DNA of 64,000 bases from Streptomyces sp. NBC_00568 (GCF_026341855.1 NZ_JAPENW010000001.1:5385001-5449000); one strand, 5' to 3'. Positions 26,457 through 37,281 are shown, counted from the stretch's first letter. A program made the numbers and translations. Notes: a model not told the origin generated them from the letters alone.

Positions 26457-28238
26457 ATGAGTCGCGACCTGCACATACGAGCTGCCACTCCCGAGGACCT
26501 GGTCTGGATCCACGAGTTGAGGCACCGTGTGTACGCCCAGGAGCTCGGTCAGCACACGCCGCAACCGGACCGACGGTTGTACGACGCACTGGACGGCGAC
26601 AACGTCTACCTCGTCGCGGCCCGGGGGCCGGTCCGCATCGGCTTCGTCAGCCTGACCCCGCCGTGGCTGGGCCGCTACGGCTTGGACAAGTACCTGACCC
26701 GCGACGAACTGCCGCTGTTGTCCGAGGGGGGACTCTTCGAGGTACGCATCCTCACCGTGGAGCCGCGCTGGCGCGGCACCGCGGTGGCACCACTTCTGAT
26801 GTACGCGGCCCTGCGCTGGATCTCCTCCCGGGGAGGCCGCACGGTGGTGGCGATGGGCCGCACCGAACTGCTCGGCATGTACCTGGCGGTCGGCCTGCGG
26901 CCCGTCGGACGCACCGTCCGCAGCGGTGCGGTGACCTTCGAGGTACTGACGGGCGAGGTGGCCGGGCTGACGCAGGTGGCCGCCACTCGGTATCGCACCG
27001 TCCTGGAGCGGTTCGGCTCCGTGGTTGACTGGCAGTTGGACATGGAATGGGCGCCCGGGCCGGACGGCTGTGAACACGGCGGCGCCTCCTTCACCGCTAT
27101 TGGAACGGACTTTCGCACGTTGCACCGGCGCCACGAGGTCGTCGCTGCCGACGTGCTGGACGCCTGGTTCCCGCCCGCTCCCGGGGCAGGTGCGGCGCTC
27201 ACGGAAGACCCGGCCTGGTCCGCCAGAACCTCGCCTCCCACCGGCGCCGAGGGCCTGCTGTCGGAACTCGCGAAGGCCCGGGCGCTGCCGGTGGAGACGC
27301 TCGTGGCCGGGGCCGGCTCGTCGGACCTGATCTTCAGAGCGTTCGACCGGTGGCTGACCCCGGAGAGCAGGGTGCTTCTGCTGGACCCGGGGTACGGCGA
27401 ATACGCCCATGTCACCGAGCGCGTGATCGGGTGCCGAGTGGACCGCTTCCGGTTGCACCGGAGGGACGGGTGGCGGATCGACGTCGCCCGGATGGCCTCT
27501 GTCGTCGGGGCGGGTCGTTACGACCTGGTGGTCGTGGTCAACCCGAACAACCCGACCGGACGCCACGCATCCGCCGCCGAACTGCGCACCCTGATTGCGG
27601 CCGCCCCGGCCGGGACCCGCTGGTGGATCGACGAGGCCTACCTCGGCTACGTGGACCTGGCGGAGTCGCTCGCCCCACTGGCCGCGGTGGACCCGCGGGT
27701 CGTGGTCTGCACCTCGCTGTCCAAAATGTACGCGCTGTCCGGCGTGCGGGCGGCCTTCCTGGTGGCCGAACCCGCGACCGCGGCACTGCTGCGCCGGTGG
27801 ACGCCGCCCTGGGCGGTGAGCCTTCCGGCGCAACTCGCCGCCGTGGCCGCCCTGCGGGACCCCGCGTACTACCGCTCCTGCTGGCTCCGCACCCACACCC
27901 TGCGCCGTCAACTGGCCGCCGACCTAGCCCGGGTGGCCGACACCGGCGTGGTCGAAGAGGGCGTTGCGAACTTCCTCAACATCACCCTGCCGTACGACGG
28001 ACCGAGCGCTGCCCGCCTGGTGCGGGAGTGCCGCCGGCACGACGTCTACCTGCGCGACCTGTCGCCGCTCTCGCCGCAGTACGAAGGGCGCACCGTACGC
28101 GTCGCGGTCAGGGACGCGGCGGAGAACGCGCGCATCGTAGCGGCGTACGGAGCCGCGCTGGAGACGCTGCGACCCGGCTCGCTCTCGGGGCAGTCCGCCG
28201 GGTCCCCGGCCGATGTCGCCGCCGGCCACGCCCGGTGA
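26457..28238 (+). CDS. Fusion: GNAT/LuxI-like acyltransferase + class I/II PLP aminotransferase
   Basis: 593 residues with two domains. Residues about 1-175 are an N-acyltransferase fold (LHIRAATPEDLVWIHELRHRVY, FEVRILTVEPRWRGTAVAPL, ELLGMYLAVGLRPVG); the RHRVYAQEL start recalls LuxI/FeeM-type synthases. Residues about 225-590 are a HisC/CobD-like aminotransferase (GAGSSDLIFRAFDRWL, VVVNPNNPTGRHAS, WIDEAYLGYVDL, and the PLP lysine in SLSKMYALSGVRAAF). The start is the ATG at 26457; a TTG at 26439 is also in frame. Its TGA overlaps the GTG of the cdsA-like gene, so the two are coupled. Acyl donor, amine and order of reactions are unknown. CobD-type enzymes decarboxylate threonine phosphate, HisC-type transaminate histidinol phosphate; either chemistry is possible. 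Confidence 0.8.
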   Translation: MSRDLHIRAATPEDLVWIHELRHRVYAQELGQHTPQPDRRLYDALDGDNVYLVAARGPVRIGFVSLTPPWLGRYGLDKYLTRDELPLLSEGGLFEVRILTVEPRWRGTAVAPLLMYAALRWISSRGGRTVVAMGRTELLGMYLAVGLRPVGRTVRSGAVTFEVLTGEVAGLTQVAATRYRTVLERFGSVVDWQLDMEWAPGPDGCEHGGASFTAIGTDFRTLHRRHEVVAADVLDAWFPPAPGAGAALTEDPAWSARTSPPTGAEGLLSELAKARALPVETLVAGAGSSDLIFRAFDRWLTPESRVLLLDPGYGEYAHVTERVIGCRVDRFRLHRRDGWRIDVARMASVVGAGRYDLVVVVNPNNPTGRHASAAELRTLIAAAPAGTRWWIDEAYLGYVDLAESLAPLAAVDPRVVVCTSLSKMYALSGVRAAFLVAEPATAALLRRWTPPWAVSLPAQLAAVAALRDPAYYRSCWLRTHTLRRQLAADLARVADTGVVEEGVANFLNITLPYDGPSAARLVRECRRHDVYLRDLSPLSPQYEGRTVRVAVRDAAENARIVAAYGAALETLRPGSLSGQSAGSPADVAAGHAR

Positions 28239-29038
28239 TCAGCGTCGCCTCCCTCGCGCCCTTCCTCGGCGGGGCCCTGGCGCTCGGCGGGATCGCCGCG
28301 GCACTCTCCGGGCGCCGCGAACTGCTGGTCCGTTGGTGTTGCTGGGCGGTCGGAGTGCCCCTGGTCGCCGGAGCGTTCTGGTGGGGCAGCCCGGGGGTGA
28401 CGGCCCTCTCGCTCGTGGTCGGGGTGGTCGCGGCGATGGAGTTCGGCGGGCTGATGGGTCTGTCCCGGCCGGACAGGGCGGTACTGGCCGCTGCCGTCTC
28501 CGGCGTGGTGCTGACCTCCTGGCTGGCCCCCGGACACGAGGTGCGGGCGGTGGCGGTCGGCGCGCTGGCCATCGCCGCGGTCCCGCTGCTGGCCGGTGAC
28601 TCCACCCACGGTCTGCGCCGGCTCAGGGCCGGTCTGCTCGGGCTGGTCTGGCTGAGCGTGCTCGCCGCCCTGGCACCGCTCGGCGCGACCGCGCTCGCCC
28701 TGTTCGTCGCTGTCTCGGTGGGTGACATCGTCGCGTACTTCGCCGGTCAACGGCTGGGCGGGCCACGGCTGTCACCGCTCTCCCCGGCCAAGCGATGGAG
28801 CGGAACCCTCTCCGGTGCCGTGGCCGCCCTCGGTGTGCTCGCCGCGCTGTCCGCGCTGAGCCTGCCGATGGCGGTCGCGGTGGCGGTCGGCGCCCCGGCG
28901 GGGGACCTCCTCGAATCCATGGTCAAGCGAGGAGCGCAGGCGAAGGACTCCGCTCACTGGCTGGCCGGCTCCGGGGGCCTGCTCGACCGAATCGACTCAC
29001 TCCTCCTCGCCTTGGCCATCCTTCTCCTCCTGCGCTGA
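28235..29038 (+). CDS. CdsA-like phosphatidate cytidylyltransferase
   Basis: 267 residues with seven or eight membrane helices. The C-terminal CDS signature is clear: SMVKRGAQAKDSAHWL and GGLLDRIDS, holding the metal-binding Asp residues (the usual HGG is GSGG here). An earlier SVGDIVAYFAGQRLGG and LSPAKRWSGTLSG also match CdsA. The enzyme class makes CDP-diacylglycerol from phosphatidic acid and CTP. GTG 28235 overlaps the stop of the fusion gene by four bases. The location in an accessory region, coupled to an acyltransferase-aminotransferase, suggests a second, specialised cytidylyltransferase and not the housekeeping one. Confidence 0.85.
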   Translation: MISVASLAPFLGGALALGGIAAALSGRRELLVRWCCWAVGVPLVAGAFWWGSPGVTALSLVVGVVAAMEFGGLMGLSRPDRAVLAAAVSGVVLTSWLAPGHEVRAVAVGALAIAAVPLLAGDSTHGLRRLRAGLLGLVWLSVLAALAPLGATALALFVAVSVGDIVAYFAGQRLGGPRLSPLSPAKRWSGTLSGAVAALGVLAALSALSLPMAVAVAVGAPAGDLLESMVKRGAQAKDSAHWLAGSGGLLDRIDSLLLALAILLLLR

Positions 29039-29379
29039 CTCACTTGTGTTTTATGGTCTGGCCTGATCGCGTTCGGTGATCGTCTCGGGTCGTTTCACGG
29101 TTTTGCCTACGTCATAGAGGGTGGCAGGCCGCCTGTTCTTGGAACCGAGCGGCTTGGACCACACTGGTTGCGTGGTCCAAGCCCACCTGGTCACGGATGG
29201 TCGGCTGTCTCGGCTGTGTCGCCTGCCGCGCCAAGCTCGACGGATACCGATGGAGCCGAGAGCGAGAACCGCGCCGGACGCCACCGTCCGTGGGGCATGA
29301 CGCTCCCCGAGCGCCGACGGGCCTGAACGCGCGTCCGCCCCCGCTCGGTTTCGAAACGGGGGCGGACGTCGTTGGACGG
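29039..29379. other. 341-base region with two hairpins, no supported gene
   Basis: A 12-bp perfect inverted repeat, GGCTTGGACCAC (29151-29162) and GTGGTCCAAGCC (29172-29183), flanks a 9-base centre. A second one, 29333-29343 with 29357-29367 (11 bp), lies just past the stop of MBL fragment B on the minus strand and may be its old terminator. The minus-strand frame ending RRPATLYDVGKTVKRPETIT is not recognised. It may be the tail of a lost mobile-element gene. Confidence 0.4.
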
Positions 29380-29562
29380 TTACCAGCCCCGTGCGCGCCA
29401 CTCCGCAAGGTGGGGCCGCTCCGTGCCGAGGGTGGTGTCGTCGCCGTGGCCGGGGTAGATCCACGTCTCGTCGGGCAGGACGTCGAACAGCTTGGTTTCC
29501 AGGCCGTCCATCAGGGAGTTGAACTCCTCCGGACATGTTGTCCGGCCAGGGCCGCCCGGGAA
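29380..29562 (-). pseudogene. Orphan 3' end of an MBL-fold hydrolase gene (copy B)
   Basis: 60 codons (FPGGPGRTTCPEEF to AEWRARGW) align without gaps to the last 60 residues of the intact MBL hydrolase at 32509-33162. By eye, 47 of 60 residues are identical. Homology ends at the bases CCGCCCGGGAA (29552-29562). The same 11 bases stand at the matching place in the intact gene (32681-32691). The metal-binding half is missing. Confidence 0.85.
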
Positions 29563-29582
29563 CCCGCACGTAGGGGGCAACC

Positions 29583-29971
29583 ATGGCCAACTGGAAGATC
29601 ATCGGCAGCATCATCGGAGGCGTACTGGTCTTCGGCGTCATCGGCAATGCCATCAACTGCAACAACCCGGCCAGCAAGGCCGCGAGTCCGACACCCCGGC
29701 CGCTGACAGCAAGCAGAGCGCAGCCGTCGACGACAAGACGCCCGCCGAGAAAGCCACCGTCCTCGACTTCACCGGCTAGTCCGTGAACACAGCCCGCGCC
29801 GCCCTCGACGACAGCACCTCGATCACCGTGGAGGACGCGTCCGGCGACGACCTGCTCGTGTTCGGCGAGTCGAACTGGAAGGTGTGCAGCCAGACGCCGG
29901 CCGCTGGGACCAAGCTGAACAGGCAGCCCGTTGCGCTGACCGCGGTCAGGTTCGAGGAGGGCTGCTCCTGA
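29583..29971 (+). pseudogene. Broken small PASTA-like membrane/secreted protein
   Basis: The ATG at 29583 starts MANWKIIGSIIGGVLVFG, a hydrophobic N-terminus, then NAINCNNPASK. After about 29685 the sensible frame shifts (SDTPAADSKQSAAVDDKTPA, ATVLDFTG) and meets a TAG at about 29777. It then continues in frame as SVNTARAALDDSTSITVED and FGESNWKVCSQTPAAGTKL to a stop at 29971. The last part resembles the PASTA-like C-terminal domain of small Streptomyces exported proteins. One frameshift plus one nonsense codon make it a relic. Confidence 0.65.
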
Positions 29972-30026
29972 ACGCGCTGAGGCCCCGGAGTCACCCGCCC
30001 CCGGGGCCGCCTCCGTAGACGCTCCG

Positions 30027-30138
30027 CTACAGGTCACCGAGAACTTCTTTGCGGGCGGCCTCGGCCTTTCGGTTGAGGGCGTTCATCATCGCCGCGATCG
30101 TGAACAGCACGCCCAGCGTCAGGAACACCGCCTGCGCG
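30027..30138 (-). pseudogene. C-terminal fragment of a small membrane protein
   Basis: The minus strand reads AQAVFLTLGVLFTIAAMMNA followed by a charged tail ending ARKEVLGDL and a stop at 30027. It has one membrane helix and no start: upstream of about 30138 the sequence becomes the protease relic of the opposite strand. I do not recognise the family. Confidence 0.4.
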
Positions 30139-30140
30139 AC

Positions 30141-30794
30141 CCCAGCTCCTACCCGTTCTCCCTCGTCGGCCGGATCTTCTTCTGGCAGGTCGCGGCCCGT
30201 CCGGACTGGACTTGGTGGGGCACGGCCTCGATCCTCGGCGCACGCACGATCATGACCGCCAGCCACGTGGTGCCGTGGGGGTTCGTCGAACTGGAAGGCG
30301 CTGTTCGTGCCGGCCTGCTACGACGACGCTTCGGTCCACGGAGCGTGGGCCGCCTCGTGGATGACCAACGCCCAGGGATTCAGCAGTCCCTTTCAAGGTG
30401 ACGACATGGCGGTCATGCGTCTGGACGTTCTACCCGGCAACAGCCTCGGCTTTTCGGGTTCCGGACGTACGCCAGCGACTGGGAGGACCTGAGCGTCCGG
30501 ACGCTGCCGGGCTACCCGTGGGACAAGGACTCCGGCAACCGGCCCTGGCTACACCTGAACTTCCCGATCATCGACGACGACAACGACGGCTCCGGTGTCG
30601 AGCTGGAGTACCAGGCCGACACAGAGGGCGGCCGGAGCGGTGCGCCAGTGTTCGCGTGGTTCAGCGGATCACCCGATGCCGTCGGTACTCACTCCGGAGG
30701 CGAAGACAACTTCGGTGAGCCGCGTCAGAACGTTGCCGACGGCGACAATGCGCTGACCAACCAGTTGCACTGGGCGCGTAGCAACTGGCCGTGA
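30141..30794 (+). pseudogene. Frameshifted S1-family (trypsin-like) serine protease
   Basis: Segment 1 (from 30144) reads YPFSLVGRIFFWQ and TIMTASHVVPWG with the catalytic His. After a shift in a run of five G (30277-30281) segment 2 reads PACYDDASVHGAWAASW and GDDMAVMRL with the catalytic Asp. After a second shift near 30452-30466 segment 3 reads SDWEDLSVRTLPGYPWDKDS and GGRSGAPVFAWFSGS with the catalytic Ser, ending at the TGA at 30792. The two shifts compensate, but frame 0 meets a stop between them. The signal peptide and prosegment are absent. Parent proteins are secreted proteases. Confidence 0.8.
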
Positions 30795-30876
30795 ATCCCT
30801 GTTCTGATTGTCGCCGCGCTCGCTTGGTCTGAGGCCCTCGCAGAGCCATAGGGGTGGTTGGCCCAGCGACTGACTA

Positions 30877-30895
30877 CATGTCGCCCGGCGACATG
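30877..30895. promoter_or_regulatory. 19-base palindrome before the M4 peptidase gene
   Basis: CATGTCGCC and GGCGACATG flank one central C. It lies 48 bases before the ATG at 30943, a plausible operator position for the M4 gene. No regulator gene is adjacent. Confidence 0.35.
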
Positions 30896-30942
30896 GTAAC
30901 CCTGACATATCACCCCACGCCCGACCTGAAAGGTCCCAGCGC

Positions 30943-32001
30943 ATGCGATGCCACAGCCACGGCGGACCGAAGTGCCAATTCATCCCTCCGCACATTCTCA
31001 ATCACATTGCGAAAGCCACGGGAGTGGACACCAGGGAGCCGCACCCGGCCACCCTGTCGGCGACCGCGAGTGCGCAGTTCCGGGACCAGAGGGCACGGGC
31101 TGCCATCGACCTCGCAGCGTTGACGACGCCCCGTCCGGGGAAATCCGACCGCGTGATTCACGACTCCAAGAACCAGTGGGACCTGGCCTTGGCCGTTCAG
31201 GTCCGCGGAGAGAGCGACCCGGCAGTCGCCAGCCCCAAGAACGCAAACACGGCATACGACCACGTCGGAGAGGTTCGATCTTTCTACATCGAATCCTTCG
31301 GCCGTGACAGCATCGACAACCGAGGCATGAGCATCAACGTCTACGTCAATTTCGGCGTCGACTTCGACAACGCCTTCTGGGACAGCGAGAACATCGTTCT
31401 GGGGAACGGCGACGGAATCATCTTCACGGATTTCAGCAAGTCTCCCGACGTCATGGGGCACGAGCTGACGCACGGCGTCGTGCAGTACACCGCCAACCTC
31501 GACTACCAGGGCCAGTCCGGAGCCCTGAACGAGCACTTCGCCGATGTGTTCGGGAGCTTGATCGAGCAGCGCATGCGGAAGGAGGACGCTGGGACCGCCA
31601 ACTGGCTCGTCGGTGACGAGGTGATGGCGGAAGAGCTGTTCGGCGAGGCCCTTCGGTCGATGGCTCACCCCGGCACCGCCTACGACAACCCCATCATGGG
31701 GAAGGACCCGCAGCCCGCGCACATGAGCAAGTACTTCCCGGGCCCCGAGGACAACCAAGGCGTACACATCAACAGTGGTATCCCGAACCGGGCGTTCTAT
31801 CTGGTGGCGTCCGAGATCGGAACCGCCCACGCCGGTCAGATCTGGTACGCGGGGCTGCAGAATCTCTGGTCGACCGCGAAGTTCGAGGACGCGGCCGTTG
31901 TGCTCAGCGCGCAGGCGCGAATTCTCGCTCGTGAGAGCAAGGTGCCAAGGCATGCCCCGCAAACGGTGCGATCGGCATTCCGGGATGTCGGAATCATCTA
32001 G
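30943..32001 (+). CDS. M4-family metallopeptidase, protealysin-like
   Basis: 352 residues. The zinc site is HELTH (His173, Glu174, His177), with the third ligand Glu197 in GALNEHFADVFG; the spacing of 20 between the second His and the Glu matches thermolysin. The later HINSGIPNRAFYLVA carries the catalytic His region. The N-terminus is short, with a CQFIPPHILNHIAKATG segment typical of the small protealysin-type propeptide and no signal peptide, unlike the long FTP-PepSY propeptides of secreted thermolysins. The ATG at 30943 is preceded by GAAAGG. It is intact amid relics. Its stop is followed at once by a 26-bp hairpin. Confidence 0.92.
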   Translation: MRCHSHGGPKCQFIPPHILNHIAKATGVDTREPHPATLSATASAQFRDQRARAAIDLAALTTPRPGKSDRVIHDSKNQWDLALAVQVRGESDPAVASPKNANTAYDHVGEVRSFYIESFGRDSIDNRGMSINVYVNFGVDFDNAFWDSENIVLGNGDGIIFTDFSKSPDVMGHELTHGVVQYTANLDYQGQSGALNEHFADVFGSLIEQRMRKEDAGTANWLVGDEVMAEELFGEALRSMAHPGTAYDNPIMGKDPQPAHMSKYFPGPEDNQGVHINSGIPNRAFYLVASEIGTAHAGQIWYAGLQNLWSTAKFEDAAVVLSAQARILARESKVPRHAPQTVRSAFRDVGII

Positions 32002-32002
32002 T

Positions 32003-32058
32003 CTCGATCGTTCATGAGGGCCCGTCAGCTTACTGACGGGCCCTCATGAACGATCGAG
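32003..32058. terminator. 26-bp perfect hairpin
   Basis: Arms 32003-32028 and 32033-32058 are perfect complements with a CTTA loop. It begins one base after the M4 peptidase TAG. No T-run follows. The length and perfection exceed the other hairpins in this window. Confidence 0.8.
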
Positions 32059-32219
32059 GTCAAATCGTGTGCCGTGGATGGATCGGGATCGGTGACAGCA
32101 AATCCCGTTACGCAAGGTAATCGAACGGCGACTTCCTGTTTCTCGCCAGAAAAGAGGGTTCGGACGGATGTGGTTCAATAGGCAAATATCTATGACTCTA
32201 CGCGTCCGAGGAACTGATC

Positions 32220-32471
32220 TTGAGTACTGTTTCATCGCCGGATTCACTGTCCTCGTCCGGGGCCCTGGCCGGAACTCTCAACAATAATCACATAAAGATC
32301 CAGGCTGCCTGTTGGTCGTGCGACAGCCTGGTGAGAAAGTTCGTGCCGCACAGGAGCCGGTTTCACCAGTATTTCCACTGGAACTGCGACACCTGTGAAG
32401 TCGCGTGGGAGGGACCTGGTTCTCAGGCTCAGAGCGTGCCTGAGACCGGACCGCGGAGTGATTTTCCGTAG
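32220..32471 (+). CDS. Small hypothetical protein with zinc-ribbon-like cysteines
   Basis: 83 residues from a TTG at 32220, preceded by GAGGAA six bases away. The middle has CWSCDSLVRKF and, 18 residues on, WNCDTCEVAWEG: two CxxC pairs that can bind one zinc. The flanks are low complexity (SSPDSLSSSG at the start). The DNA upstream is AT-rich for this genome (CAATAGGCAAATATC), a plausible promoter. I do not know the family. No ATG or GTG gives a comparable product, so the start is uncertain. Confidence 0.5.
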   Translation: MSTVSSPDSLSSSGALAGTLNNNHIKIQAACWSCDSLVRKFVPHRSRFHQYFHWNCDTCEVAWEGPGSQAQSVPETGPRSDFP

Positions 32472-32508
32472 CGGACCGTTTCTGGGCGGCCCCGCGTAGA
32501 TGAACAGA

Positions 32509-33162
32509 TCACCAGCCTCGGGATCTCCACTCTGCCAACTGCGGCCTCTCGGCCCCGAGCGTCGTGTCGTTCCCGTGGCCCGGATAGATCCACGTTTCGT
32601 CAGGCAGCGGGCCGAACACCTTCTCTTCCAGTCCGTCCAGCAGACTCGTGAAGTCCACCGGATTTGTTGTCCTTCCAGGACCGCCCGGGAAGAGGCAGTC
32701 GCCCGTGAACACGTGAGGATGGCCGTGCGGGTCGTCGTAGACGAGGGCGATCGAGCCCGGCGTGTGCCCGACCAGATGGCGCGCGGTGAGTTCCACGTTC
32801 CCCACCCTGACCGTGTCGCCGTCATCGAGGGGGACGTCGGTCGGCACCGGGATGCCGTCGGCGTCGTCGCGGCCCGCGTAGGTGCGCGCGCCCGTGGCGG
32901 CCACGACCTCGGCGAGCGCCTGCCAGTGGTCGCCGTGCTGATGAGTGGTCACGAGGGACGCGATGCCGTCGTCACCGATCAGGGTGAGCAGCGTCGAGGC
33001 GTCGTTCGCCGCGTCGATCAGGAGCTGCTCGTCGGTGGCCCGGCAGCGCAGCAGATAGGCGTTGTTGTCCATCGGACCGACCGCGACCTTGGAGATCATC
33101 AGGTCCTGCAGCTCGTGCACGTCGGCAGGGCCGCCGACCTTCACCGCTCCGCTGTACGTCAT
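32509..33162 (-). CDS. MBL-fold metallo-hydrolase (glyoxalase II-like)
   Basis: 217 residues. The metal-binding motif THQHGDH lies at about residues 74-80, with further ligands in RHLVGHTPGS, FTGDCLF and YPGHG. The compact length and the C-terminal YPGHGNDTTLGAERP place it with hydroxyacylglutathione-hydrolase-like enzymes. Streptomyces uses mycothiol, so a mycothiol thioester is a possible substrate, but this is inference. The ATG at 33162 begins MTYSGAVKVGG. The gene follows the mycothiol-dependent isomerase-like gene by 9 bases. Its 3' end is the part duplicated at 23371 and 29380. Confidence 0.92.
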   Translation of the reverse strand: MTYSGAVKVGGPADVHELQDLMISKVAVGPMDNNAYLLRCRATDEQLLIDAANDASTLLTLIGDDGIASLVTTHQHGDHWQALAEVVAATGARTYAGRDDADGIPVPTDVPLDDGDTVRVGNVELTARHLVGHTPGSIALVYDDPHGHPHVFTGDCLFPGGPGRTTNPVDFTSLLDGLEEKVFGPLPDETWIYPGHGNDTTLGAERPQLAEWRSRGW

Positions 33163-33171
33163 GACGGCAGC

Positions 33172-33861
33172 CTATAGCGGAGGAAGGGCCGGAAGCGGAC
33201 CGCCGTGGACCGTCAGGCCGGTGCCGTCGCGGCGGCCGCAGAGCCAGCCGAGCAGATCGGCCGCCGGGCCCCGCACCGCGATCGGTCCGCCCGCGGCGCC
33301 CCCGCCCGTGGTCCACACCCGGCCGTCGCCGGCGTCCAGCGCCGTGGAGGGCACGTCCTTGTGCCCGCCGAAGCGCTCCGCGAGGAAGTCGATCTCCCGG
33401 GTCACGAACTCCTCCGGCAGATCCTCGAGCTCGTATCCGATGCCCAGATCCACATGGTGGAGATCGACCTCGACCCACCGCCGGAACGGCACCCGGGCCG
33501 CTGAGTCCGTGACCCCGTTGCGCAGCTCCACCGTGCGGGACCAGTCCGCGGGAGCGGCTCCGGTCTCCCCGAAGCGGGCCGCGCTCTCGCGCAGGTCCGC
33601 CAGCTGCGCGTCCAGCGGGCGCGGGGCGTCCCGCGCGATGTCGGCGTCCCGGGTGCTCGCCGAGGCGTACATGGGTCGTCCGTCCAGGACGTTCACCAGG
33701 GCGTCCGCGTTGCGGGCGAGGTGGGCGAGCACGTGCCCGCGGCTCCAGCCGGGAAGCCGTGACGGCTCGGCCACGGAAGCGTTGTCCAGCTTGGCGACTG
33801 CGGTGAGCAGCCGTTCCGTCGCGTCACGTACAGATGCCAGGTCGCGCACATGATCAATCAT
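33172..33861 (-). CDS. Maleylpyruvate isomerase/DinB-family mycothiol-dependent protein
   Basis: 229 residues. The N-terminal four-helix DinB-like fold shows SRLPGWSRGHVLAHLARNADAL with a metal-ligand His. RRWVEVDLHHVDLGIGYEL supplies further His ligands. The C-terminal part (AVRGPAADLLGWLCGRRDG) is the MDMPI_C domain, which is SCP2-like. Family members bind a divalent metal and mycothiol. The ATG at 33861 is used; an open extension to 33999 is not family-like. It is the upstream partner of the MBL gene. Confidence 0.9.
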   Translation of the reverse strand: MIDHVRDLASVRDATERLLTAVAKLDNASVAEPSRLPGWSRGHVLAHLARNADALVNVLDGRPMYASASTRDADIARDAPRPLDAQLADLRESAARFGETGAAPADWSRTVELRNGVTDSAARVPFRRWVEVDLHHVDLGIGYELEDLPEEFVTREIDFLAERFGGHKDVPSTALDAGDGRVWTTGGGAAGGPIAVRGPAADLLGWLCGRRDGTGLTVHGGPLPALPPL

Positions 33862-34085
33862 GAGGCCGACCCTAGCTCTGCCACACGTTCGGGTGAAGGC
33901 GGTCGGCCACCCCCGTAAATCGAATGCACGTGCTATACGCTCGGTGGCGGCGTCGGGCATGCTGGACGGTCCGGGATTGTTGTGAACCAGGGAAAGCAAC
34001 CGGCGCTGTCAGTGGCTCCCCCTAGTCTGAGGAAGACGGGGGCCTGCGGCCCCTGTCACCACTCTCAAGAAAGGTGCGGACCGGC

Positions 34086-37139
<3,054 letters not shown>

Positions 37140-37234
37140 ACCGGCCGGTCCGACGAACCGGTTGACCGAACAGGCGGCCTGTACGGGCCTGGACCGACGG
37201 AACGGTCCGGGCCCGGCAGCCGCCGAGAACGCGG

Positions 37235-37281
37235 CACGACACGGCGCCCCGCGGGAACTTCCCGCGGGGCGCCGTGTCGTG
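37235..37281. terminator. Perfect 21-bp hairpin after uvrA
   Basis: Arms 37235-37255 and 37261-37281 are exact complements around AACTT. It lies between the convergent uvrA and sugar-kinase genes and could stop transcription from both sides. Confidence 0.85.

Noticed and set aside
29041..29379. Complete insertion sequence
   Set aside because: A transposon-like minus-strand tail and inverted repeats are present, but there is no transposase core and no target duplication.
23016..33171. CRISPR array, toxin-antitoxin or phage-defence system in the accessory region
   Set aside because: No regular direct repeats, no helicase/nuclease/NTPase genes and no toxin-antitoxin pair were found. The contents are relics of exported proteins, two proteases, an MBL gene and the acyltransferase operon.
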